The position numbers were made by a program, and so were the translations under genes. Shown here piece by piece: positions 1 to 7,764 of a DNA stretch of 11,545 nt; positions within the stretch are counted from its first letter, which is position 1, and each line of letters opens with the position of its first letter. This stretch comes from Larix sibirica (Eukaryota; Streptophyta; Pinopsida; Pinales; Pinaceae), in assembly GCA_004151065.3 (NCBI GenBank), contig NWUY0300006514.1, forward strand, positions 49,112 through 60,656. The letters are read 5' to 3'. The notes beneath the pieces are model-generated. The model had not been told where the DNA came from. It was given only the letters and a program-made list of their open reading frames with translations, and ran no database searches.

Positions 1-221
1 CTTGTTCCTTTTCCTTTGAGGTAGAGGCAAGCTCTCTTGTTTCTTCTTGGATACATTCTGACCAAAACTGAGCAAAAATGGGTAACTGACCACAACCACA
101 TATTCCTTTCACAAATGGCTTCCATTATGGAAAAAATGTCAACACAAGTTCTCTATCAAGGAAACTTTCATTAACATCTCCCAACTAATCTTTGATTTGA
201 GCAATCTTCAAGAAGTAAGAA
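1..221 (-). pseudogene. copia gag, C-terminal part (UBN2-like), broken and truncated
   Basis: Gag is the nucleocapsid/capsid protein that packages element RNA in virus-like particles. From about 220 downwards the minus strand reads SYFLKIAQIKD, a stop (TAG, 187-185), then LGDVNESF and ELVLTF, a second stop (TAA, 127-125), then PFVKGICGCGQLPIFAQFW and ECIQEETREL. The SYF.KI.QIKDQL, then P(F/W)..F(V/I).GI, then FW..C.QEE(T/A)R pattern is that of plant copia gag upstream of the zinc knuckle. The zinc knuckle itself would lie beyond position 1. The first stop sits where glutamine is usual, so CAG to TAG is the simplest explanation. It is a pseudogene fragment. Confidence 0.72.
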
Positions 222-222
222 N
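222..222. other. single undetermined base (N) at pol/gag joint
   Basis: The only N in this part of the window other than the one at 720. On the minus strand pol similarity ends at the codon containing it and gag similarity begins two bases later in a different frame. Confidence 0.95.
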
Positions 223-719
223 TCCATCATGGCATCTCTCCAAACCTGATGTGCAATTGCCTCCTCAAAATTGGAAGGCTATGAATCACTGATGTGACTC
301 ATCAAGGTTGAAAATCCCGAGTGTCTTTTCGGTCTTTTGCTCTCTTTGAATGTACCTCGAGGAGCTGCATGTTCTTCTACATCCTGTAAGGTATCAAGAA
401 GCCATCCTGGCCTCTTCCGCCCAACATCTCTAGGAAGTTTTGGTTTTGAGATGGGCTCTAAGCACATTTCCCGATGATCTGAATCATGGTCCTTAAGAAT
501 AGGAGCCTCCTACTCCTTAGTATCATCATCCATATGAGATTCTTGAGATCTCCGAAATGCCACCTCCTCATCAAAAGTCAGATCCCTGCTAATATCAATA
601 AGACGATGCCCCATAATATATACTTGATATGCTTTTGAATTCTCACTGTACCCAACAAAGATGCCTTTTTGTCCTGAAGGCTCCAACTTTGTCCTCTTTT
701 CCTTAGGCACATGAATGTA
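223..719 (-). pseudogene. copia pol fragment: integrase C-terminus to start of reverse transcriptase
   Basis: One minus-strand frame runs through the whole segment with only two stops (TAG at 510-512 and TAG at 276-278). It starts with HVPKEKRTKLEPSGQKG, then IFVGYSENSKAYQVYI and ISRDLTFDEEVAFRRS, the typical end of copia integrase. An acidic linker follows, then the short conserved stretch before the polymerase domain, ending PSNFEEAIAHQVWRDAMM. In a full element the RT fingers would begin immediately after; here the sequence changes to gag at the N at 222. It is better preserved than the flanking gag pieces or the Ty3 element, suggesting a younger source copy. The catalytic DDE integrase core and RT palm are absent, so it has no activity. 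Confidence 0.85.
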
Positions 720-720
720 N
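720..720. other. single undetermined base (N) at gag/pol joint
   Basis: On the minus strand gag reads GHQLETQLVT up to this base, and pol reads YIHVPKEKR straight after it, in the same frame. Together with the N at 222 it brackets the pol segment exactly. Confidence 0.95.
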
Positions 721-1033
721 GTAACCAATTGAGTTTCAAGTTGGTGACCTCAAATCTCATTATGTTTACCAAATATGGTTTCGAACTTTTCCCAAGCCTT
801 ATCTGGTTTGTCGATTCCTTGAAGGTGGAATTGTAACTCATGAGAGATGGACATACTAATTAATCCATCATATTTATCACTTTTACTGTCCCATTTTATT
901 TTCTTATCATCATCAGTGGGGCATTTTCTTTTCCCAAGGTAATCCTGTGAAGTCCCTTCATAGGAAATCCTCCATACAAGCTCCACGCGAAGTAGTTGGT
1001 ACCAGTAAGAAAAATATCACTTGGAGTGGCCAT
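721..1033 (-). pseudogene. copia gag, N-terminal part, frameshifted
   Basis: The start ATG is at 1033-1031 on the minus strand and opens MATPSDIFLTGTNYFAW, the usual beginning of plant copia gag (a G-x-NY-xxW motif). A one- or two-base indel near 990-1000 shifts the frame. The continuation (986 down to 750) reads SDKYDGLISMSISHELQFH, then GIDKPDKAWEKFETIFGKH, both typical of the gag UBN2 domain. A TGA (752-750) follows FGKHNEI, where arginine is usual (CGA to TGA), then GHQLETQLVT reaches the N at 720. About the first 100 residues of gag are covered; the middle of gag is missing. Non-functional. Confidence 0.78.
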
Positions 1034-1502
1034 ATTATAATGTGCAAGTAGTATGGCTTTAAAAATAGAAACTAATTGTCTAGATGCAAAGATCTTGAAA
1101 AAATAAGCAGTTAAAAAAATGGCACTGGAAACGACTCTTTAGATGTCAAAGTTATTCCTTCTTAAAGAAAGGCATAAAATGGAACCAAGGATCCACATGG
1201 AAAGTAAATGTGATCCATACGATGATCGGAGAAAAAAATGTAGTAAATAGATCCCCCCCTTACTAACTTTTCCTATAAGATCACTTTTACAAATAACTTG
1301 ATTTTTAATAAATGACCCACTTTTTATAAAACAAGTGGGAATCACTTTTACAATGTAGTTACTTTGTAAATTAAAATTACATGAGCTTTTGCAAAATGTA
1401 ACAAAAGGGGTACCTGAACCAATACCTATTACTTATTAAAGTAACTTTCAACTAAGTGAGTTAGGGAAAAGATTTAGTAATATTATGGAAGAGAGAATGT
1501 GA
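1034..1502 (-). other. leader-like AT-rich DNA upstream of copia gag
   Basis: No coding similarity seen. It holds a small hairpin, a 13-bp direct repeat (atcacttttacaa at 1280-1292 and 1341-1353, 61 bp apart) and a run of seven C on the plus strand near 1253-1259. Position just 5' of the gag start on the minus strand suggests a retroelement leader or LTR, but I found no second copy to prove LTR boundaries. The minus-strand open frame at 1139-1345 (68 codons) has no recognisable motif and is probably chance. Confidence 0.4.
1316..1339. repeat. small inverted repeat (hairpin)
   Basis: CCCACTT at 1316-1322 pairs perfectly with AAGTGGG at 1333-1339 across a 10-nt AT-rich loop. It lies between the two copies of the 13-bp direct repeat. 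Function unknown; too weak to call a terminator. Confidence 0.5.
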
Positions 1503-1520
1503 TTGTTGTTGTTGTTGTTG
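1503..1520. repeat. short (TTG)n microsatellite
   Basis: About five to six tandem TTG/GTT triplets. On the minus strand it reads (CAA)n followed by a C/T-rich stretch, which is common in plant retroelement leaders and U5 regions. Confidence 0.75.
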
Positions 1521-2117
1521 GGAGAGTGTGCCTATTTGAAAAACCTTTCTTTTTGGCTTGTAATACACTTTACACAACCACATAAAATCGAAAACCAAAA
1601 TCTGAAACAAAAATTTCTCAGATTTAGGGGTTAATCCTTGGTTAGATTACCTGAAAAATGTAAGTTTTCTCACTGTTTTTGGTTTACCCAATTTTCCCAA
1701 GACACACAACAAAGAGAACACACATCCAAAAAAACCCTTTCCTCTCTATTTCTCACTTGCCGAGTTATCATAGAGCACACGTCAAAGAGCATATGCAGAT
1801 CGAAAAAAGTAATAATCCAGGAATAAAATAGAAAACCAGGCTAGAATATGAAAGAATATGAGAACTATTTTTCTTTTTTAAATTCATATATGTTCACAAT
1901 ATACCTATGGATTTGGTAAAATGGTCATATCTTGGGAAAGCAAACCTTTTCAAGTGAAATGAAAATCATTTCCAACTGAAAACAACGTTCAGAATACAAT
2001 GGGACACCTCTCTCATCCCATACATACATAGAAATATTAGAATCCATAAATACTTTGATGCACATGACTACATCGGTTTAATATCTCGATCAACAATGGT
2101 TGTGGGACTTCATAAGA
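1521..2117. other. AT-rich DNA, no gene recognised
   Basis: No RNA or protein similarity recognised on either strand. The plus-strand open frame at 1638-1826 (62 codons) has no domain signature. A 10-bp imperfect tandem (agaatatga units) lies near 1843-1863. The stretch sits between the copia gag and the primer-binding-site-like sequence at 2118, so it could be internal leader or LTR sequence of a decayed element. Confidence 0.4.
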
Positions 2118-2129
2118 ACTCTAATACCA
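2118..2129 (-). promoter_or_regulatory. candidate primer-binding site (initiator tRNA-Met type)
   Basis: On the minus strand this reads TGGTATTAGAGT, matching the plant tRNA-iMet primer-binding consensus TGGTATCAGAGC at 10 of 12 positions. Both differences are C to T. The two bases just 5' of it (minus strand) are CA, the expected LTR 3' end, at zero spacing. Such a site primes minus-strand cDNA synthesis. It would belong to a minus-strand element whose 5' LTR begins at 2130 and extends to higher coordinates. The copia gag at 1033 is in the right orientation but about 1.1 kb away, so linkage is unproven. Confidence 0.5.
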
Positions 2130-3680
2130 TGTTTGACTAACATAGAGAATTTCTAGAAGATCAAACACCTTTATAATCTGCTCTCACAAACGTATCACAT
2201 ATCAGTACATCAATATTTTATGTGGTCAAAATCCTCAAAGAAGGAAACAATCCATGATCCCATCCAAATAGCTACTTGAGGCAATATATTAAGCAAAGAA
2301 AAATTATTTTACATATGAGTTTCCCACAATCTATCAATAAGAAAATGACCCTCCATACTCTTTAAATAGAGATCACGGACCAATCAAGAGTCAAGCCATA
2401 AATCAATAGTCGTTAAGATCAAAGTGAATATGAATTGTCAAATCACTTATGTCTAGAATATATCGTGACTGTAAAATTACATAATTACAAAAGTGTACTA
2501 AAGAAACACACTTTAACTAAACACACATTATACCAAGTTGATCTTAACTAAATCCTGTGTCTAAATATCCTAACAATTTTCTATCTCTTGGGATCCTGTC
2601 TACAAAAATACCATACAACAATCCTTTATGAAACTGCACAACTACCATTTTTGGCATACCGACAAATTTATATTTATGTAAGATTATGGAAATAAATTAT
2701 GCTTAAAAGTTGACAACATAAAAAACATCAGATATAATTTAGTGGTTAGGAATTTTGGATTTGTATCTTGATTGATTCCATATAACATAATCTTATTATT
2801 GTCCAACAAATGACCAAAAAAGTAGGCCCATCAGTCTAAAAGAGTACACCTATGTAATACAAAGTGGGAGTGCAAAGAAAATCCTATAACTATGCTAATA
2901 ACAATAGGAAAAGATCGAATCTCAAAGCTAAAATACTAGGAGCTAACTTGCTTTGAGGAAGAAAATACATAAAAAAATGAAACATAAGAAAAACCTAAAT
3001 GAGAACATGTCAAGTTGTGCTAGAACTAGAACCCGAGGCCAAAAGAACGGGAGGAAGAAGAGGTATCCTCATCAAAGTCATCAAGCACCATGGATAGGCC
3101 AATACACTATTTGAGAATTCATCTAGAGAGTTCCTAGGGATGAGTGGGTCACTATGTAATATTGGGAGGGATACTAGGGGACACTAGACCGAGGAGGCAC
3201 ATCATTCCTAACAACCAAATCTAGAGAGAAGAATATTTGAATGGATCATTGATTGCTAGATTCAGCTTAGGATAATTACTATGTGTAGAAAGAGTTTGTC
3301 TTTGGTTACAAGCCCTCCTACAATTTTGTTTATAAAATTTGGAGCCAACAATGCATTGAAGTGTACAAGTTGTTTGTATTTTATTCTCTATTGCTCTTAT
3401 TCTTTAAGAATTCAAGTGCAAGTTGCTCGTTGCAATTCATTTCTTCTTGATAAATATGTTTGGTGTGGACCATTTGTATTTTAATTTTCCACTAAAATTA
3501 GAGAGTACAATGTGACTATAATTGTCACAAAAAACTGAGATTTAGTTGGTACATTGTCACTATTGCCATAAGACTGAAATATGTGTGCTAGTGTAATTAC
3601 TACTTTCTTGATTTCATTCTTGGTAAGTATGACCATTGAAGGATTTAGTCTAAACATGAAAAATTCAATATGATTCTAAA
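2130..3680. other. AT-rich DNA, no gene recognised; possible LTR remnant at its left end
   Basis: If the site at 2118-2129 is a true primer-binding site, an LTR would start at 2130 with TGTTTGA. A 7-bp inverted match (TCAAACA, 2161-2167) lies 24 bp inside. I could not find the other LTR end or a second LTR. The plus-strand open frame at 3281-3484 shows no domain. Around 3020-3230 base composition is richer in G and C than the surroundings, but no protein could be recognised on either strand. Confidence 0.35.
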
Positions 3681-4185
3681 TTCTATAAAATGATGGATGG
3701 GTAAGATACTTCTTCATTATACTTAGAGAATTGATTTTCTTTTTCCCAAGAAAATAATTTTTGTGGTCCAAGGCTTCATTTTCCATTTTATCAAATTCCT
3801 CATTATATTTTTTATGGGCATGCCAATATGTAAAAAACCAGAGAGCTAACTTGATACTAAAGTCTAAGACACATTTGTTCAAGTTCCTTCACATTTTTTT
3901 ACATTTTCGGGAGAGTTCAAGAGAGATGCGATTTCCGATATAACAAAACTTACCTCTTAGTTCTATTTGGATTTCTAGAACTTGAAGTGTTGTTTCCCTA
4001 TGTCCTATGAATACTTGCAGAAAGAATTTTCCTTATGGGTCAAATATGATCCACCCCAATCCTACAAGGAAAGTGACGACATGGATGCTTTGTGACGTTA
4101 CCCATACCTTTATATCAAATCCAGAGATCACAATATGTTTGACGAAGGTTTTCCTTTGAGAAATATTGGGTGTTTTCCTAAAAAA
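3681..4185 (-). other. unrecognised sequence beyond the reverse-transcriptase break
   Basis: The rest of Ty3 pol (RT palm and thumb, RNase H, integrase) should continue here on the minus strand but I cannot recognise it. Short open frames exist (4251-4033 and 3882-3676, minus), the latter with vague resemblance to the RT/RNase H connection (LGKKKIN, then MKKYLTHP). That is too weak to call. Either pol has decayed beyond recognition or a deletion or insertion joined other DNA near 4186. Confidence 0.35.
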
Positions 4186-4600
4186 TAATAATTGTATTCT
4201 TATCCCAATACTCAGGAGAAATTTGAATTTGATTGTATCCGTTGAACCCATAGAGTAAAGAAATGAATTTATTCCTTGCTAATGTGTCCAAAACTTGGTC
4301 AATAAATGGAAAGGGAAATGTTCTTTTGGGCCACTTTGTTTAGCTCTTGGTAATCAATACAAATCCACATTTCCCATTTTTATTTGGTACAATCACAAGT
4401 GGTGAAACACATTGTCTATCATAAATAGGGTAAATAAAGTTAACATAAGTAGTTTATGGAATTCATCTTTGACTATTTGTTGGAATGCATGATTCTTTAG
4501 GTGTTGGGATTGTTTGATAGGTCGAAGATCATCTTTTATATAAATATGGTGAATGCGGATATCTAGTGAATCCCTCACATAGTAGTATAATCCCAAGTGG
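4186..4600 (-). pseudogene. Ty3 reverse transcriptase, N-terminal half, catalytic Asp lost
   Basis: RT copies the element RNA into DNA. The minus strand shows the RT lead-in IRIHHIYIKDDLRPIKQSQ, then in shifted frames FIYPIYDRQCVSPLVIVP and WICIDYQELNKVAQK. FPFPFIDQVLDTLARNKF and GFNGYNQIQISPEYWDKNT follow. These are the ordered blocks of the fingers and first palm motif. The first catalytic aspartate, normally in (F/L)LD(G/A), is replaced by tyrosine: the codon at 4252-4250 is TAT in SLLYGFNGY. At least two frameshifts separate the blocks. The YxDD motif and everything after it cannot be found. Certainly inactive. Confidence 0.8.
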
Positions 4601-4662
4601 ATGCATCACTCTATTATTGTAAAATATTAATTGATTGTTCTTGCCGCAAAGTCAACCTATAA

Positions 4663-5140
4663 TTAATATCCAATGATATTCCTTGGGTTAATTTCTACTG
4701 GGGTACTAGTGGGATTTGTTACATCACAAGGAAGGGTAGGTGAATATTTTGATTCCAACAATAGGTTGATTAACGTATAATTCTCCTGAATAGATGAATC
4801 CATCACTAAGTTGAAGAATTGGAAGGATGGTTGTGGAGATGAATAAGGATTAATGATAAAACTATTCCTTGCATAATCCTCTATATCTTCTTTGAAACAT
4901 AGATCTATGGTCAATTGTAAGTAGTTGTTGAGCTCTTTCATCATAACTATCCTCACTCTCTACCCACATATGGTTTTCATGATTTGTGTTAGTATTGGTA
5001 GGGGGATATAGGGTGAGTGTCATAGTAGAGTTCTCATGGGAAATAGTTATATTATCGGATCTATCGATGATATAAGCATCAATAGTGGCCAACGATAGCC
5101 TACCTAAAAATTAAGGGATAAACTCCCAAATTGGATTTCA
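4663..5140 (-). pseudogene. Ty3 protease C-terminus and PR-RT linker, broken
   Basis: On the minus strand FLGRLSLATIDAYI matches the LGRPWLATxDA(Y/F)I block that follows the protease catalytic domain, with the usual GRPWL changed to GRLSL. It continues with RSDNITISHENSTMTLTLYP, a conserved stretch seen after the protease in plant Ty3 elements. An overlapping frame (4956-4663) carries the linker toward RT and ends in PRNIIGY. Neither frame is intact from protease to RT. Confidence 0.7.
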
Positions 5141-5171
5141 ACTGCCAAATTGTAAAATCTATAGGATACTC

Positions 5172-5480
5172 CTAGGAACCTACAAAAATAGCCACATTAT
5201 CCAAAATACCCTCAAGTTTAATAGTGGATTGGTCTTGTAATTGGAGAATTGTAGGAGTTTGTCTTAGGTTAGGAAATCCAATCCTATCTTTAGTTTCTTT
5301 CATCATAAAATTAAAAGCAACTCCAAAATTTATCAAGGTCTTGGATATATGGAAATTGCTGATTTGAACATCAATTATTGGGCTACCCGGATATACATAT
5401 TTAGGAGTTAAGATCCTCCCAAGCATTAGATCTACTAACTAACTGATCCCATGAACAATTTGAGGATATTTTCGCTTTCT
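5172..5480 (-). pseudogene. Ty3 retropepsin-like aspartic protease, active-site Asp to Asn
   Basis: The protease would cut the Gag-Pol polyprotein. The minus strand reads KKPGRKRKYPQIVHGIS just upstream, a stop, then from 5426 MLGRILTPKYVYPGSPIIDV, then ISKTLINFGVAFNFMMKE, then the block with TPTILQLQDQSTIKLEG. The class normally has DLGA or DSGA at the catalytic centre. Here it reads NFGV, with asparagine encoded by AAT at 5330-5328 (one G to A change from GAT). The surrounding fold-defining residues are otherwise well kept. The frame ends at 5172 with a TAG before the conserved flap/C-terminal region. Inactive as it stands. Confidence 0.85.
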
Positions 5481-6249
5481 ACCAGGTTTCTTGACACATA
5501 TTTCTTTAATAATATTATGGGAACATCCTTTATTGCTTGAAATAATGGAATTTTAACACACAAATTTCATAATTCTCCTAATAAGTCAAACTTATGCTGA
5601 GTGAGGAGTTTTTCTAAGCTTAACCTTTCCAGGAAGGGAGGAAGTTGTGAAACCCTTGATGATTGTGATTGGTTTGAAACTTCAAGGGAAGTAGGTTGAT
5701 ATGTTATAAGAGGATGACCCTCAAAATGATCATTAGAATGATCTATTGTAGTTTATTAGACTACCTTGTCATCTTGCTTTGTAATAAATGGAGAATTCCT
5801 ATCATTAAGATTTTTCCCAAACTGTAGATGGATATCTTGAAATTCCACATGGGAAATGGAATTTGTAGGGTATATCAACAAATCAATAGTGTAAGTGGAT
5901 CGATTTTCTTTATTATTGGGGTTAGGAGCTATTTTTGCAAGAATTTGGGGTCTCAGAGGAGGATTATTTTCACTTAGATATAGTTCTTGCTACTGAGAGA
6001 ATTTTTGTAGTTGTGGGGATAATTGTTGTTGATTTCCAAAAGTAGGCCCTCACCAACTTTGTGACCATTGATAGCCTTTGGTTGGATGAGGTGGCCATTA
6101 ATTGTCTCCAAGGCATTGGAGGATACCATGTCTTTGGAGGGTATTTCATTTGTTGGCTAACCCAATAATTGTTGTAAAACTAAGAAGGGTCTTGACCCAT
6201 ACTGTGTTGTCTTTGATACCACTATCATTTTTCGGAAATAAAAAAAGTC
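5481..6249 (-). pseudogene. Ty3 gag-protease spacer, heavily broken
   Basis: The region links the zinc-knuckle part of gag to the protease. The minus strand has recognisable but interrupted pieces such as WYQRQHSMGQDPS and PPKTWYPPMPWRQL (6200 to 6090), in the place where this family carries a P/Q/W-rich low-complexity spacer. No frame stays open for long. Many stops are TAG or TAA at positions where glutamine is common in such spacers. The plus-strand open frame 6102-6299 is the antisense of this region and I do not regard it as a gene. Confidence 0.55.
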
Positions 6250-6540
6250 TAGCACATTTATTCATTAGTTCCAAGGTACACTTCTTTCAACTTCGGTAGA
6301 GAAGGGAATTCATTGGTAGAATGGTTATGTTAAAAAATGTGGTAGAATTCAATGATATTTAGGGGAAAATCCTTCAAAGTATGTTTCTTCTAACACTTGG
6401 AACAATAGATGGACAATGCCAAATCAACTCCCTCCTACTTCTTTTTGATATGCAAGGTATCAAACTATGAACTTAGAGAAATACGAATGTTAGTTTTAAA
6501 ATTTTCTAAAATATTAACGATTTCAACCTAGGTGACTCCC
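6250..6540 (-). pseudogene. Ty3 gag zinc-knuckle region, cysteines lost
   Basis: On the minus strand this reads VEIVNILENFKTNIRISLSS, stop, FDTLHIKKK, stop, then ALSIYCSKC, stop, KKHTLKDFPL, and further on HNHSTNEFPSLPKLKE. The layout matches the double zinc-knuckle segment of this plant gag family. The first CxxC pair remains (codons 6404-6402 and 6395-6393) with a histidine at 6383-6381. The later cysteines expected before PL, in the second knuckle and before PSLP are replaced by Phe, Tyr or Phe-like codons. RNA binding would be lost. Stops at 6467-6465, 6437-6435 and 6392-6390 are all TAG. Confidence 0.75.
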
Positions 6541-7668
6541 CTAGTGGTTGATTTGGGATTCGGGAAGTAATATCTATGGGCCCTCTCTCATTCTTCAAAT
6601 TTCCATGCGATTATTTTTGACATAAGTCATAGATATCATCATATCCAACTTGAGAAATATCTCCTCTTCTTATTAAATTCAAGAGGTCCAAACATTCATC
6701 TATAATTCGTTTGATCAAAATAGTTCTCAGAGTTTATTTATCTAATTTACTTTGTTTGGATCATTGACGATTGTAGTGGAACCATTCCACCTATTCTTCT
6801 AGATTCTTATATCCTTCTAGGTCATCTTAAAAAATTCCTCTCGAAGATCTTGTTACTTTTATTAGTCTTACTATTTCTTGATTAGAAATGCCATTCTCAT
6901 TTCTTCCCATGTGTGAATGTTATCTCCACTTAACCCCATAAACCAACGAAGTGCTAAATTTTTCAAGGTAGTTGGAAATAACTTCAATTTATGGGCATAT
7001 GAAGTGTAATCATAACTTTTGTAGAGAACATCATACTAAAAACAAAAGATATTTGGATCTTCATTTGATGAGCCAGTGAAATTCAATAAGGTTCAAGGAG
7101 GAAAGTTATTCATCTGGAATGTACCTCCTGGATCTTTGATTGGATATTCAAAAGTGACCATATCCTCTTTGTTAGAACTAGAATCTTTGAACTCTACCAT
7201 GTTATGAAAAAATATGACAAATAATCCTCCTTGTGCTATAGATTCCTATGAAGAAACATAATTTCTTGATAAATCTGGTTCTTGAACTGGATTCTTGTAA
7301 AACTCAATATTAGGCTATGCAATGATCAATTCTTCTATATCTACAAAATTTGTAAGTGGATTAAGTTTTGCATCTGCTGTAGAAATAATATTCGACTCGA
7401 TTGTAACAACAACCTCTACAACTAAAATAGATGAAGCAACATCACCAACAATAACTTCTTCAATTGGAATCACTTTTGAAATAATAAGTTTCCCCATAGA
7501 GATAGAGTATGTATACTTTGTGGCCGAACCAACTGTAGTTGTCTTTTTGCATCCTGAGCCATAACTTGAAGCCCTTGAAACTTCTCCTTCAATAGATTTT
7601 CCTGCAATGCGATTAGTGGTTTGGGTGGCTCTTAGTACACTAGAAAATCAAGCTTTGTTTCTAGTCAT
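6541..7668 (-). pseudogene. Ty3 gag, N-terminus and capsid core (Retrotrans_gag-like)
   Basis: Start chosen at the ATG 7668-7666, about 85 bp after the primer-binding site. It opens MTRNKA, a TGA where Arg is likely, then a basic N-terminal segment. A frame at 7497-7315 is rich in Val and Ile. YPIKDPGGTFQMNNFPPLNL precedes the core (about 7080 to 6580), which has DPNIFCF, KSYDYTSYAHKLKLFPTTL and NLALRWFMGLSGDNIHTWEE. REEFFKMT and DLLNLIRRGDIS follow. These are the ordered landmarks of the plant Ty3 capsid domain. There is a frameshift near 6805 and several TAG stops (6819-6817, 6793-6791). The plus-strand open frame 7322-7564 is its antisense. Not functional. Confidence 0.82.
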
Positions 7669-7752
7669 GCATTCTATATCATCTAATTTTTAAATGCAAA
7701 AACATTGCATATGAGATAAACCATATAATTCAGTTGACAATCATCTCTTTGG

Positions 7753-7764
7753 ATCTCAATACCA
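7753..7764 (-). promoter_or_regulatory. primer-binding site of the Ty3 element (tRNA-iMet type), mutated
   Basis: The minus strand reads TGGTATTGAGAT immediately after an LTR-like end ACACA. Consensus is TGGTATCAGAGC. The first six bases are exact; the rest differ by transitions, or by one small indel if aligned with a gap. Zero spacing to CA and a gag start about 85 bp further on support the call. Confidence 0.65.

Larger units (their letters stand above)
1..1033 (-). mobile_element. Ty1/copia retrotransposon mosaic (gag / pol piece / gag)
   Basis: Read on the minus strand, this block starts with a copia-type gag N-terminus, switches at the N at 720 to a piece of pol, and switches back at the N at 222 to a gag C-terminal half that runs off the window edge. 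All three parts share a strand. In an intact copia element the order is gag, protease, integrase, reverse transcriptase, so pol inside gag is not a normal layout. It could be a recombinant or nested insertion, or an assembly join of related repeats. LTRs were not identified. Family assignment rests on my recognition of conserved motifs, not on a search. Confidence 0.8.

Noticed and set aside
1408-1430. Primer-binding-site-like TAGGTATTGGTTC on the minus strand upstream of copia gag
   Set aside because: Only about 8 of 13 matches and no LTR-like CA end beside it.
1638-1826. Plus-strand open frame of 62 codons
   Set aside because: No domain, no supporting context, composition like the surrounding AT-rich DNA.
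3020-3230. Slightly GC-richer stretch with a minus-strand DDFDEDTSSSSRSFGLG-like tail, thought of as a transposase C-terminus
   Set aside because: Low-complexity acidic/serine text only, no catalytic or zinc-finger motif nearby.
3281-3484. Plus-strand open frame of 67 codons, and a possible copia RNase H tail on its minus strand (HTKHIYQEE)
   Set aside because: The RNase H resemblance needs several frame changes and lacks the expected catalytic and tail motifs; the plus frame has no signature.
6102-6299. Plus-strand open frame of 65 codons
   Set aside because: Antisense to the gag-protease spacer, which shows family landmarks on the minus strand.
7322-7564. Plus-strand open frame of 80 codons
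   Set aside because: It lies antisense to the Ty3 gag N-terminus and is a shadow of it.
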